Source: Lentimicrobium sp. L6
GTDB lineage: Bacteria > Bacteroidota > Bacteroidia > Bacteroidales > UBA12170
Direction: 5' to 3'
DNA: 64,000 nt
Assembly (NCBI RefSeq): GCF_013166655.1
Contig: NZ_JABKCA010000019.1
Coordinates: 1-64,000 of the forward strand
In this document: positions 18,676-27,056 of the stretch, piece after piece
Layout: every line of letters starts with the position of its first letter
Numbering within the stretch: the stretch's first letter is position 1
Position numbers and translations under genes: made by a program
The notes under the pieces: generated by a model
What the model was told of the DNA's origin: nothing
What the model saw: the letters and a program-made list of their open reading frames with translations, nothing else
The model's database searches: none

Positions 18676-19674
18676 ATGAAAATTGCAGAGCTAAGAACCA
18701 TTGTAAAAGGTCACCAAAAAAAAGATTTGGAATTCCTTGTAGCAGAGTTGTACAAACTCATTCCGAAGAATAAAAAAGAGGATAACCAAATAGATGAACT
18801 GATAACAAAACCAGTTAAAGAAAAGAAAGTATCTAAGGCAAATAAAGCCATCAGAACCATTGAGGAAATATCAGGTGAAGTCAAATTATTTCATAATAAT
18901 GCCATTAACCAAAACTATCTGTATCCCAATTCTCATGTTCCTAAAAAGGACCGTTCAAAATGGCGGTTTTTGGTCAAGAGATTAGTAAAGGAAATAAACC
19001 TAGCTGCACAAAATGGGAATTCACGACGTAGATGTGCAGAAGAATTGCAAGTGTTGTATGAAACCCTATGCTATGCTTGTGCCTATCAAACTTTTACAGC
19101 CTACGACCCTTTTGAATCTGTTGGCATTAGTCAAATTGAGTTTTTTGATCAAATGATCAAATATCATCGTGATAGCATGGATTATAAGGAATTTATTGAC
19201 AAGGGAATTAAGCTAATTTTCAATAATGAACTAAGCCGCTATACTTTATATAGTGGATTAATGGAAACATTTATCAATTATTGTCAAACACCAAACATGA
19301 AAGAAGTAGCCATAGAAAGAACCAAAAAGCTATGGGATAGTACAAATAAGAATAAAACCAAGAAAACATCTTGGAGGAATAGTGATTTTGAAAAAATTGA
19401 CACCTTGAACAATTATTCTGTATTAATATTTAGATTATCCCTCCAGTTATCCGAATACGAAACAGCTATTGAGGAATTCAAGGCTAAGTATATTGAAATA
19501 GACAAAGAAATTGTATTGAATATCTATATCTCTATTTTATTCACCTATCAATTAAAAGATATTATCCTCAAAGAGCTCCAGACAGCCAAATCTGATGGAA
19601 TCGAAATTCGCCCTTCACTTGTTCAACTACTAAAGCATATTCAGAAGCATAATCAACTACCTGATTATATATAG
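18676..19674 (+). CDS. Uncharacterised helical cytoplasmic protein
   Basis: The 332-aa protein has no signal peptide or membrane helix. It opens with a SAP-like helical segment (MKIAELRTIVKGHQKKDLEF, then LVAELYKLIPKNKKE) and a Lys-rich linker. The rest is predicted all-helical, with RRRCAEELQVLYETLCYACA and LIFRLSLQLSEYETAIEEFK. I cannot assign a family with confidence. Its 18-bp spacing from the pRiA4b-like gene suggests that the two work together. The next gene (miaA) is convergent. Confidence 0.7.
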   Translation: MKIAELRTIVKGHQKKDLEFLVAELYKLIPKNKKEDNQIDELITKPVKEKKVSKANKAIRTIEEISGEVKLFHNNAINQNYLYPNSHVPKKDRSKWRFLVKRLVKEINLAAQNGNSRRRCAEELQVLYETLCYACAYQTFTAYDPFESVGISQIEFFDQMIKYHRDSMDYKEFIDKGIKLIFNNELSRYTLYSGLMETFINYCQTPNMKEVAIERTKKLWDSTNKNKTKKTSWRNSDFEKIDTLNNYSVLIFRLSLQLSEYETAIEEFKAKYIEIDKEIVLNIYISILFTYQLKDIILKELQTAKSDGIEIRPSLVQLLKHIQKHNQLPDYI

Positions 19675-19860
19675 CATTAGTTCTTATTTGAAAAATGCTA
19701 TTAATTTGCCTTAGGTATTCCTCATATTAAACAGATTCCCAACAGCGAGCACATCGACCACAGGGAGAGCATTGAAGCCACATAGCAACAGCGAGGTGTG
19801 AAAGTAAATCTAACTTTTTCTCACATAAAACTATTCAGACGTTTCAATCGATGTTTTCAA

Positions 19861-20760
19861 TTACCTCAACAAAGGCATCAACTCCATCATCTTTTGTTCG
19901 TGGGTCAGGTTTCCATTAAGCCAATGAATTTCAAAGCCTTGTTTTTCCATTCTTCGGAACCAGGTCATTTGTCTTTTTGCGAATTGATGAATAGCTGTAT
20001 TTAGTCTACGAGACATTTCATCGTAGCTGATTTCATCGCTTAAATACTGCGTAACGAAACGATATTCTAAACCATAGAACTTCAGCTTTTCTGCACTCAC
20101 TCCTTGTGCTAGCAAATCTTCTACCTCATCAATCATTCCGCCTTTTAGACGCTCCTCTAACCGATCTGTAATTCTTGACCTTACTACTCTCCTATCAAAA
20201 TCTAAACCAAGAATAATCGTATTGATCTCAGGGAAGCTGGTATCTAGATCAGGATTTTCGTCATAATAAGTTTGAATCTCAATGGCTCTTAATAATCTAT
20301 CGCGATCAGAAACATCCGTGGTATTATGTAATGCTTTGAAGTTCTCCAGAATTTCTTCTAGTTCTAAATCGGATTTTAACTCTAAGTCCTCTCTTAATAA
20401 TTCATTCTCTGGAACATTAATCAGTTTATAGCCTTTGAGCACAGATTCTATATACATTCCTGTACCACCACAGAGAATAGGGAAAGTTCCATTTTGCTCT
20501 ATTTGCTCATAAGCCTTTAAAAAGTCTCTTTGAAACTCAAAAACACTATACTCATATCCTGCCTCAACGATATCAATCAAATGATGAGGAATTTGTCGAC
20601 CTTGGTATTCATATTCACTAAGATCTTTCCCTGTTCCTATGTCCATTCCTTGGTACACTTGACGGGAATCTGCGGAGATGATTTCTCCATTTAATTGAGC
20701 GGCCACATAAACAGCAAAGCTAGTTTTTCCGGTGGCTGTGGGTCCTAATATTGTTATCAT
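19861..20760 (-). CDS. miaA: tRNA dimethylallyltransferase
   Basis: The 299-aa protein carries the MiaA P-loop GPTATGKT at residues 6-13, the substrate motif IISADSRQVYQGMDIGTGK and the insertion-domain end KRQMTWFRRM. It adds a dimethylallyl group to A37 of tRNAs reading UNN codons. The length is normal. It is the last gene of a minus-strand operon (Rrf2 regulator, glycosyltransferase, miaA) with gaps of 9 and 21 bp. Confidence 0.96.
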   Translation of the reverse strand: MITILGPTATGKTSFAVYVAAQLNGEIISADSRQVYQGMDIGTGKDLSEYEYQGRQIPHHLIDIVEAGYEYSVFEFQRDFLKAYEQIEQNGTFPILCGGTGMYIESVLKGYKLINVPENELLREDLELKSDLELEEILENFKALHNTTDVSDRDRLLRAIEIQTYYDENPDLDTSFPEINTIILGLDFDRRVVRSRITDRLEERLKGGMIDEVEDLLAQGVSAEKLKFYGLEYRFVTQYLSDEISYDEMSRRLNTAIHQFAKRQMTWFRRMEKQGFEIHWLNGNLTHEQKMMELMPLLR

Positions 20761-20781
20761 AAATGAATTAAAAGTGCAAAT

Positions 20782-21999
20782 TTAAGACAAAGATTGTATC
20801 CTGCGGTATTTATATTCTAATTTCGTCAATTCCTCTCTCAAAATAATCATATTCTCCTTATTTAGAGGGGTATCAGTATTTGAAAAATCGAGATAAAAGG
20901 AAGCAAATTCTTCATCGTTTTCCGCAAACCATTTCAAGTTTAAACGTAAATCTTCAAGATCTCCTTTTGAATAAGAAGTGTGCTTTTCTTTGAGGTACTG
21001 GAGAATACGTAATCCGTCTACCAATTCTTCACAGGCACGAATGAATTTTTCTTCTTTTTTATTGTTTTTTCTCAGTGGCGACCATAGATCCTCTTTTTTC
21101 AATTGTTTCTTTAAAAACTCGGACATCGGAAAATCAATATCTTTTAAAAAGAGTTTAGAAAAAACATTATAACTCTGCTTGATTTGTTGAAATAATGGAG
21201 GAGGGTAAAAAGGATAACTCGACCAATCACCACTATTCCCTTTTATCATTGCAGGACCTGTGCCAAAATTCACACGATCAGAAAAACGAGCTTGTGGGTA
21301 TACCTTCACCTCATTATATTGATGAAGAGGAGCCATCTTTCTCATATGTTGTAAAAAATAAAAATCTTCACCACTGGCTTTGGGACTGATTCCACCAATC
21401 TTAGTATAATTCTCAATTGAAGAAGCCATTCCTGAACCAATAGCACTAAAGGCATAAGGATTTGATATGAGCAACATATTAATGGCATACACTCTCATAT
21501 AGAGCTCATATCTTAATATTGCGCTATCCTCTTCTTGCTTACCAGTCAAACGATGGAAATAAGGATTACTATGTGCAGAAAATGATTTATCATTACTGAA
21601 AATAGAAATAATGGACTCAAAATAGTCCGGAGGATAATAAGTATCGGCATCTACAGAAAGAATAATATCTTTCTTTTCCCCAAGCTCAGAAGCGTAGTCC
21701 ATACTTAACTTTCTTGCCCAACCCACTCCCTTCTTTTTACCAATCCAACCTTTTCCAATAGAGCTTCTATCAATAATATGAATATCTAAATCACTAGACT
21801 CCTCTAAAAACTTTATACTATTGGCATTATCATGGCAAATCTCAAGTTTCTCATCATGTTTCCACCATTCATCAGCTTGGTTCACACAAACAATAAGCTT
21901 AAAGTTCTGATAACTTTGTAATCTGAAAGATTTTAATAAATCAGGGAGATTTTCATATTCATTCAGAACAGGCAAACAAATATATAAAATAGGACTCAA
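20782..21999 (-). CDS. Family 2 glycosyltransferase
   Basis: The 405-aa protein has a GT-A fold start (YICLPVLNEYENLPDLLKSF) and the metal-binding stretch IILSVDADTYYPPDYF, with the DAD motif. It lacks membrane helices. The C-terminal 150 residues are helical and charged, with no known domain. It lies 9 bp after the Rrf2 gene and 21 bp before miaA. The sugar donor and acceptor are unknown; the product is probably an envelope polysaccharide or glycolipid. Confidence 0.88.
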   Translation of the reverse strand: MSPILYICLPVLNEYENLPDLLKSFRLQSYQNFKLIVCVNQADEWWKHDEKLEICHDNANSIKFLEESSDLDIHIIDRSSIGKGWIGKKKGVGWARKLSMDYASELGEKKDIILSVDADTYYPPDYFESIISIFSNDKSFSAHSNPYFHRLTGKQEEDSAILRYELYMRVYAINMLLISNPYAFSAIGSGMASSIENYTKIGGISPKASGEDFYFLQHMRKMAPLHQYNEVKVYPQARFSDRVNFGTGPAMIKGNSGDWSSYPFYPPPLFQQIKQSYNVFSKLFLKDIDFPMSEFLKKQLKKEDLWSPLRKNNKKEEKFIRACEELVDGLRILQYLKEKHTSYSKGDLEDLRLNLKWFAENDEEFASFYLDFSNTDTPLNKENMIILREELTKLEYKYRRIQSLS

Positions 22000-22008
22000 T
22001 AGACTGGG

Positions 22009-22407
22009 CTATATATACTTATCAATAGTTTCTGCTTCCAAATAAGTTCTTAAGTCAGAAGTAACTTTATGTATAATTCCACCCATCAAACATTTATCAA
22101 AAGGACAAACGGGACGTTCCATAGGGCAACCTTCAATTTCTATTGGTCCTTCTATGCTTTCATAGATATCATAAAGTGTGAATTCATTGGGTTTCTTCTT
22201 GAGCTTAAATCCTCCATTAGGACCTCTACTTGAAGCAACCAAGCCTTGCTTTCCGAGTCTTTGCATCACTTTTGCCAGGTGGTTCTTACTAGCTCCAGTA
22301 GCCTCTGCAATTTGATTTACGTTAATGAGTTTATCACTAGCTGCTATTAACACAACCGCATGTATGGCTAGTGAAGCAGCTTCAGATATATTTACAACTT
22401 TTGACAT
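22009..22407 (-). CDS. Rrf2-family transcriptional regulator with Fe-S cysteines
   Basis: The 132-aa protein has the winged helix typical of Rrf2 (ISEAASLAIHAVVLIAASDK, then INVNQIAEATGASKNHLAKV and GLVASSRGPNGGFKL). Three cysteines follow in the pattern C-x6-C-x4-C (CPMERPVCPFDKC), as in Fe-S members such as NsrR or IscR. It therefore probably senses redox, NO or Fe-S status. It heads the operon with the glycosyltransferase and miaA. Aconitase, itself an Fe-S enzyme, is the next gene upstream on the same strand, separated by a MITE. Confidence 0.9.
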   Translation of the reverse strand: MSKVVNISEAASLAIHAVVLIAASDKLINVNQIAEATGASKNHLAKVMQRLGKQGLVASSRGPNGGFKLKKKPNEFTLYDIYESIEGPIEIEGCPMERPVCPFDKCLMGGIIHKVTSDLRTYLEAETIDKYI

Positions 22408-22424
22408 GATAGGTTTGTTTGCTG

Positions 22425-22432
22425 CAAATTTA
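22425..22432 (-). promoter_or_regulatory. -7 box of the Rrf2-GT-miaA operon
   Basis: The minus-strand TAAATTTG ends 17 bp before the ATG at 22407. Just upstream (22445-22457) is GTATTCGCGATAC, a near-palindrome that could be an operator for the Rrf2 protein itself; this is inference. Confidence 0.45.
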
Positions 22433-22555
22433 ACAATAATTTAGGTATTCGCGATACTAGATACTTATTTAGAGTGATTTCACACAAGAGATTCGGAAAG
22501 ATGGACAAAAGTATAAAAAAGTATTCAAATACCAAATCCCTTAAAACCCAAATTC

Positions 22556-22715
22556 CAGGGCAAACGCCTACTTTTATTTTATCCGTGTTAATTTGTGAAA
22601 ATTACTTTCAGTGAGCTCGCTTCGCTTCGGTTAGCGGAATCCGTGCTTAGATTTTCTCTTTATTAAAATATATGTCGATTCTAAATCATGAACCTAAAGA
22701 TATGAGTCTGCCCTG
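22556..22715. mobile_element. 160-bp MITE with ISAs1-type ends and a perfect 10-bp target duplication
   Basis: The left end CAGGGCAAACGCCTACTTTT shares its first 12 bases with the ISAs1 end at 82. The right end, read inward on the complement, is CAGGGCAGACTCATATCTTT. The two ends match at 15 of 20 positions. ACCCAAATTC occurs at both 22546-22555 and 22716-22725, a perfect 10-bp duplication, the same length as that of the ISAs1 copy at 82-1311. The interior has no ORF and includes a GC-richer block around 22610-22650. This is best read as a non-autonomous derivative moved by an ISAs1 transposase. Confidence 0.82.
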
Positions 22716-22737
22716 ACCCAAATTCGATTTCACACAT

Positions 22738-22772
22738 AAAAAAAGCCGAAAACAAATATGTTCTCGGCTTTT
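22738..22772 (-). terminator. Rho-independent terminator of the aconitase gene
   Basis: On the minus strand AGCCGAGAAC and GTTTTCGGCT form a stem around ATATTT and are followed by a run of seven T. It lies about 30 bp after the aconitase stop codon. Confidence 0.85.
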
Positions 22773-22800
22773 CTTTTTACAGAACCTTACTAATCATAGT

Positions 22801-25065
22801 TTAAGCATTCTGCTTTTTAATCAAGTTCAAAGCACTTCCTGCTTTAAACCAATCAATTTGACTTTGATTATAAGTATGGTTTACTAAAATATCATCCTTC
22901 GTTCCATCTGCATGGTTTAATACCACTGTTAATGGTTTTCCAGGAGCAAATTCAGTAAGTCCAATAATGTCGATATTATCATCTTCTTTGATCAGATCAA
23001 AATCGGCTGGATTAGCAAATGTCAAACCTAACATTCCCTGCTTTTTTAAGTTTGTTTCGTGGATACGAGCAAAAGAACGAACGAGAACAGCTTTAACGCC
23101 CAAATTACGTGGCTCCATAGCTGCATGCTCTCTAGAAGAACCTTCGCCATAATTCTCATCTCCCACTACAATACTTCCCATACCAGCAGCTTTATATGCT
23201 CTTGCAACGGCTGGCACTTCTCCTTTTTCACCTGTCAACTGATTCACTACTTCATTGGTAGCTTCACCAAAATAGTTAACTGCACCAATGAGCATATTAT
23301 TGGAAATATTATCTAAATGTCCTCTAAATCTCAACCAAGGGCCAGCCATAGAAATATGGTCAGTAGTACATTTTCCTTTAGCTTTAATCAGAAGTTTCAT
23401 GCCTTTAATATCCTCACCATTCCATGGCTCAAACGGAGTTAATAACTGTAATCTCTCTGAATCAGGGCTCACTACAACTTCAACACCACTTCCATCAGCC
23501 GATGGGGCTTGGTAACCATTATCCTCAACAGCAAAACCATTAGTTGGCAATTCATCTCCTTTTGGAGGATCTAACATCACCTCTTCACCATTTTTATTAA
23601 TCAGCTTATCTGTTAACGGATTGAAACCTAAGTCACCAGAAATAGCAATAGCAGCCACCATTTCAGGAGAAGCTACAAAAGCATGGGTATTTGGATTTCC
23701 ATCAGCACGCTTGGCAAAGTTTCTATTGAAAGAATGAACAATACTATTTTTCTTAGCATCTGAGGCTCCATCTCTATCCCACTGACCAATACATGGTCCG
23801 CAAGCATTGGTGAAGATTTTAGCATTTAAATCTTCGAATATTTTAATCAAACCATCTCTTTCAGCTGTAAACCTTACTTGCTCAGACCCAGGGTTAATTC
23901 CGAATTCAGCTTTTGCAACCAAGCCTTTATCAACAGCTTGCTTAGCAATACTAGCTGCTCTAGCCAAATCCTCATAAGAAGAGTTGGTACAAGAACCTAT
24001 TAAACCCCAATCCACTTTTAAAGGCCATCCATTAGCTTCTGCTTTTGCACGCATTTCGCTAACTGGAGTTTGTAAATCTGGTGTAAATGGACCATTCACA
24101 CTGGGCTCTAATTCATCTAAATTAATTTCAATCACTTGATCAAAATATTTTTCTGGATTGGCATATACTTCCTCATCGCCAGTAAGATATTCCTTTACGC
24201 CATTAGCCAAATCAGCAACATCGGCTCTATCTGTGGCACGTAAATAACGCTCCATGCTTTCATCGTAACCAAAAGTAGAGGTGGTTGCTCCTATTTCAGC
24301 TCCCATATTACAAATGGTTCCTTTTCCGGTTGCTGATAAAGATTGAGCACCTTCACCAAAATATTCAACAACAGCACCTGTTCCACCTTTTACAGTGAGT
24401 ATTCCAGCTACCTTAAGAATAATATCTTTTGCAGCGGTCCATCCATTTAATCGACCAGTCAATTTAATACCAATTAACTTTGGAAATTTCAGTTCCCAAG
24501 GCATACCAGCCATGACATCAACAGCATCGGCTCCACCAACTCCAACAGCTATCATACCTAAACCACCGGCATTTACTGTATGAGAATCTGTACCTATCAT
24601 CATTCCCCCAGGAAATGCATAATTCTCTAGAACTACTTGATGAATGATACCTGCTCCAGGTTTCCAAAAACCTATACCATATTTATTAGATACGGATTCT
24701 AAGAAATTATATACTTCATTATTTTTATTGATGGCTTCTTGTAAATCTTTACCAGCACCAATTTTTGCTTGAATAAGGTGATCGGCATGTACTGTAGAAG
24801 GAACAGCTGCTGTTTGTTTTCCAGCTTGCATAAACTGCAATAAAGCCATTTGCGCCGTAGCATCTTGCATAGCAACTCTATCTGGAGTAAAATCAACATA
24901 AGACTCTCCTCTTGAAAAAGCTTCTGTTGGGTTTCCTTCATCAAGATGAGAATAAAGAATCTTCTCGGCCAGTGTTAATGGTTTTCCAACCACTTTTCTA
25001 GCAGTATCTACTCTTTCAGCGAGCTTAGAGTAAACTCCTTTGATCATTTCTATATCGAATGCCAT
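22801..25065 (-). CDS. acn: Aconitate hydratase (mitochondrial/AcnA type)
   Basis: The 754-aa TCA-cycle enzyme converts citrate to isocitrate. The Fe-S ligand motifs are present ([12 protein letters not shown], and [13 protein letters not shown] with the paired Cys), as are the substrate segments [14 protein letters not shown] and [14 protein letters not shown] of the swivel domain. The length matches the mitochondrial-type subfamily. It is monocistronic, with a promoter box at 25110-25117 and a strong terminator at 22738-22772. Confidence 0.97.
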   Translation of the reverse strand: MAFDIEMIKGVYSKLAERVDTARKVVGKPLTLAEKILYSHLDEGNPTEAFSRGESYVDFTPDRVAMQDATAQMALLQFMQAGKQTAAVPSTVHADHLIQAKIGAGKDLQEAINKNNEVYNFLESVSNKYGIGFWKPGAGIIHQVVLENYAFPGGMMIGTDSHTVNAGGLGMIAVGVGGADAVDVMAGMPWELKFPKLIGIKLTGRLNGWTAAKDIILKVAGILTVKGGTGAVVEYFGEGAQSLSATGKGTICNMGAEIGATTSTFGYDESMERYLRATDRADVADLANGVKEYLTGDEEVYANPEKYFDQVIEINLDELEPSVNGPFTPDLQTPVSEMRAKAEANGWPLKVDWGLIGSCTNSSYEDLARAASIAKQAVDKGLVAKAEFGINPGSEQVRFTAERDGLIKIFEDLNAKIFTNACGPCIGQWDRDGASDAKKNSIVHSFNRNFAKRADGNPNTHAFVASPEMVAAIAISGDLGFNPLTDKLINKNGEEVMLDPPKGDELPTNGFAVEDNGYQAPSADGSGVEVVVSPDSERLQLLTPFEPWNGEDIKGMKLLIKAKGKCTTDHISMAGPWLRFRGHLDNISNNMLIGAVNYFGEATNEVVNQLTGEKGEVPAVARAYKAAGMGSIVVGDENYGEGSSREHAAMEPRNLGVKAVLVRSFARIHETNLKKQGMLGLTFANPADFDLIKEDDNIDIIGLTEFAPGKPLTVVLNHADGTKDDILVNHTYNQSQIDWFKAGSALNLIKKQNA

Positions 25066-25109
25066 AAAATTGTGTTTTTATTATTTTCAAATATGCTTGT
25101 TATAAAAGG

Positions 25110-25117
25110 CAAATTTA
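25110..25117 (-). promoter_or_regulatory. -7 box of aconitase
   Basis: The minus-strand TAAATTTG lies 44 bp upstream of the aconitase ATG at 25065. It matches TAnnTTTG, without a clear TTTG box at -33. Confidence 0.4.
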
Positions 25118-25231
25118 ATAAAAACGAAGGGATTTGAAAAGATAAAAAAGTCTAAAAAGACCATTTATAAATAGCATTTTTTAGTTTTTTAGAATCAGCA
25201 TATAAGCTCCGTAAAAAATAAAATAAATGTG

Positions 25232-25239
25232 TAGTTTTG
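25232..25239 (+). promoter_or_regulatory. -7 box of the gmhA operon
   Basis: TAGTTTTG lies 18 bp before ATG 25258. It overlaps the in-frame TTG at 25237, so the start at 25258 is preferred. Confidence 0.4.
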
Positions 25240-25257
25240 CAGCAAACACAATTATAT

Positions 25258-25839
25258 ATGTCAGTAGAAAAAGCTTTAAAAGAAAGCATAGAGTTAAAAA
25301 AGACAGTACTTGAACATCCTAGTATTACTAGTGATTTAAATATATTAGCCCAAAAAGTAGTCGATAGTTTTAAAAAAGGAGGACGCGTTTATTTTTGCGG
25401 AAATGGAGGCAGTGCAGCCGATGCACAACACCTTGCGGCAGAACTCAGCGGAAGATACTATTACGATAGACCTCCTCTTGCGGCTGAAGCACTTCATGTG
25501 AACACCAGCTACCTTACTGCTGTAGCTAATGATTATAGCTATGATGAAATATATGCTAGACTATTCATTGCTTTTGGCCAACCTGCCGATGTATTGATAG
25601 GCTTGTCTACCAGTGGAAACTCTAAAAATGTAATTAGAGCATTTGAAGAGGCCAATAAAAAAGGGGTCCTTACAGTAGCTTTCACAGGTGAAACTGGTGG
25701 AAAAATGAATGAAGTAGCTGATATGATATTTAAGATACCTAGTACGGATACTCCAAGAATACAAGAAGTCCATATGCTATTAGGCCACAGCCTTTGTGAG
25801 ATTGTTGAACAAAAAATGTTTCCTAGAAATGACCAATGA
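25258..25839 (+). CDS. gmhA: Phosphoheptose isomerase (sedoheptulose 7-phosphate isomerase), SIS domain
   Basis: The start is set at ATG 25258 (MSVEKALKESIELKK), giving 193 aa, the usual GmhA length; a TTG seven codons earlier overlaps the promoter. GmhA motifs are present: RVYFCGNGGSAADAQHLAAE, GRYYYDRPPLAAEAL, the phosphate loop LSTSGNSKNVIRA and IQEVHMLLGHSLCEIVE with the catalytic His. It converts sedoheptulose 7-phosphate to glycero-manno-heptose 7-phosphate, the first step of nucleotide-heptose synthesis. The next gene overlaps by 11 bp. Confidence 0.93.
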   Translation: MSVEKALKESIELKKTVLEHPSITSDLNILAQKVVDSFKKGGRVYFCGNGGSAADAQHLAAELSGRYYYDRPPLAAEALHVNTSYLTAVANDYSYDEIYARLFIAFGQPADVLIGLSTSGNSKNVIRAFEEANKKGVLTVAFTGETGGKMNEVADMIFKIPSTDTPRIQEVHMLLGHSLCEIVEQKMFPRNDQ

Positions 25840-26527
25840 AGCGATAATTATTTTAGATCCAGATGATTTAAAAAACAATCATCAACTATTATTTGAAGAG
25901 ATAAAAGGAAAACCATTCTTACATTATCAACTCAGCTATTTGGCGGAAAACCTCTTCAAGCATATTGTATTCTTAATCCCAGAAAATGACAATAGAGTTC
26001 AACGTCTTTTTGGTGAAGAATACATGGATATAAAAATAACTTATCTAGATTGGCATCCTAAATTCGGAAATGGAGGGAATATATTCAATGCCTTAGATTT
26101 TATAAAAGACACCTTTGCTTTTGTATTCTCTGCAAAGAATTATTTCAGATTGAATTTAAGAAAAGCCGATGATTTTAGAAGAATGAGAGATTCTAAAATT
26201 CTTCTCATCGGAAAAAAGACAACAGATTATGAAATTGATAAAATCAAGCTATTTTTAGATTTCAAAGGAAAAATCACTAATATATCCGAATCAATTATTA
26301 CAGAAGAGGAAAACGCCTACAATACAAACACTTGGCTTATCAATAAAGTCTACTTTAAGAAACAATTTGCCAAGCTAAGCTTCTCTCTCTTTAATGATTA
26401 CCTCAAAAAAGAATATAAAGAAAATCCTCAATATTGTTTGGCATGTAGACAATATTTTATCACAATGGAAGAAAATAAAGACTTAGAAAAAGCAAAATAT
26501 GAATTTGCAGAATACTATTACCACTAA
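25829..26527 (+). CDS. Degenerate sugar-nucleotidyltransferase-like protein in the heptose cassette
   Basis: The start at ATG 25829 overlaps the gmhA end, giving 232 aa. The fold resembles HddC-type sugar-phosphate nucleotidyltransferases: an opening strand, then GKPFLHYQLSYLAENLFKHI, then PKFGNGGNIFNAL where active enzymes have GTGGA. However, the glycine-rich nucleotide loop (normally AGGxGTRL) is replaced by ILDPDDLKNN, and the usual NGDTYF metal motif reads SAKNYF. Catalysis is therefore doubtful and a structural or regulatory role is possible. Its position between gmhA and gmhB ties it to heptose metabolism. Confidence 0.65.
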   Translation: MTNEAIIILDPDDLKNNHQLLFEEIKGKPFLHYQLSYLAENLFKHIVFLIPENDNRVQRLFGEEYMDIKITYLDWHPKFGNGGNIFNALDFIKDTFAFVFSAKNYFRLNLRKADDFRRMRDSKILLIGKKTTDYEIDKIKLFLDFKGKITNISESIITEEENAYNTNTWLINKVYFKKQFAKLSFSLFNDYLKKEYKENPQYCLACRQYFITMEENKDLEKAKYEFAEYYYH

Positions 26528-27050
26528 ACGATTTTTATTTCTCGATAGAGATGGGGTGATCAATAAGCGAAAGGTTGGCGGCTACATTACTAAATGGGAA
26601 GATTTTGAAATACTACCCGGTGTATTAGAAGCTATTACTGTTTTCAGTAGCTATTTCGATCGTATCATCATAGTCACTAACCAACAAGGTATCGGTAAAG
26701 GTTTAATGTCAGCCGATTCGTTACAATATATTCATGAGCAATTTGGGAAATTGGTAGAAGAAAACCATGGCCATATTGATGCATTCTATTATTGTCCCAT
26801 GCTGAAATCCGAAGCCGATAATTGTAGGAAACCAGGTATAAAGATGGCTTTAAAAGCTCAAGAAGATTTCCCAGAAATAGACATGAGCAAAAGTATGATG
26901 ATTGGTGATACGGCTAGCGATATGAACTTCGCTAAAAATGCTGGAATGACTGCTATCCTTTTGCAAAACGAGCATACCATTGAATCCGACTTAACACTGA
27001 GTAATTATTCAATCAAAACTTTAACTGAAGTTTCTAATCTACTTAAATAA
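26499..27050 (+). CDS. gmhB: D-glycero-D-manno-heptose 1,7-bisphosphate phosphatase-like (HAD, GmhB type)
   Basis: The 183-aa HAD-IIIA protein has the nucleophile motif FLFLDRDGVINKRK, the Thr motif IIVTNQQGIGKG, CRKPGIKMALKA with the conserved Lys, and MIGDTASDMNFAKNAG. Typical GmhB carries a zinc loop (CxH...CxC); here it reads CPMLKSEADNCRKP, with the His and one Cys missing, so zinc is probably not bound. It overlaps the previous gene by 29 bp. It likely removes the C7 phosphate of heptose bisphosphate, though another sugar phosphate or histidinol-type substrate is possible. Confidence 0.8.
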   Translation: MNLQNTITTKRFLFLDRDGVINKRKVGGYITKWEDFEILPGVLEAITVFSSYFDRIIIVTNQQGIGKGLMSADSLQYIHEQFGKLVEENHGHIDAFYYCPMLKSEADNCRKPGIKMALKAQEDFPEIDMSKSMMIGDTASDMNFAKNAGMTAILLQNEHTIESDLTLSNYSIKTLTEVSNLLK

Positions 27051-27056
27051 AACAAC

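Noticed and set aside
19735-19800. AACAGCGAG direct repeats between convergent genes as a functional element
   Set aside because: Two short copies with no symmetry or clear context; too little to support a call.
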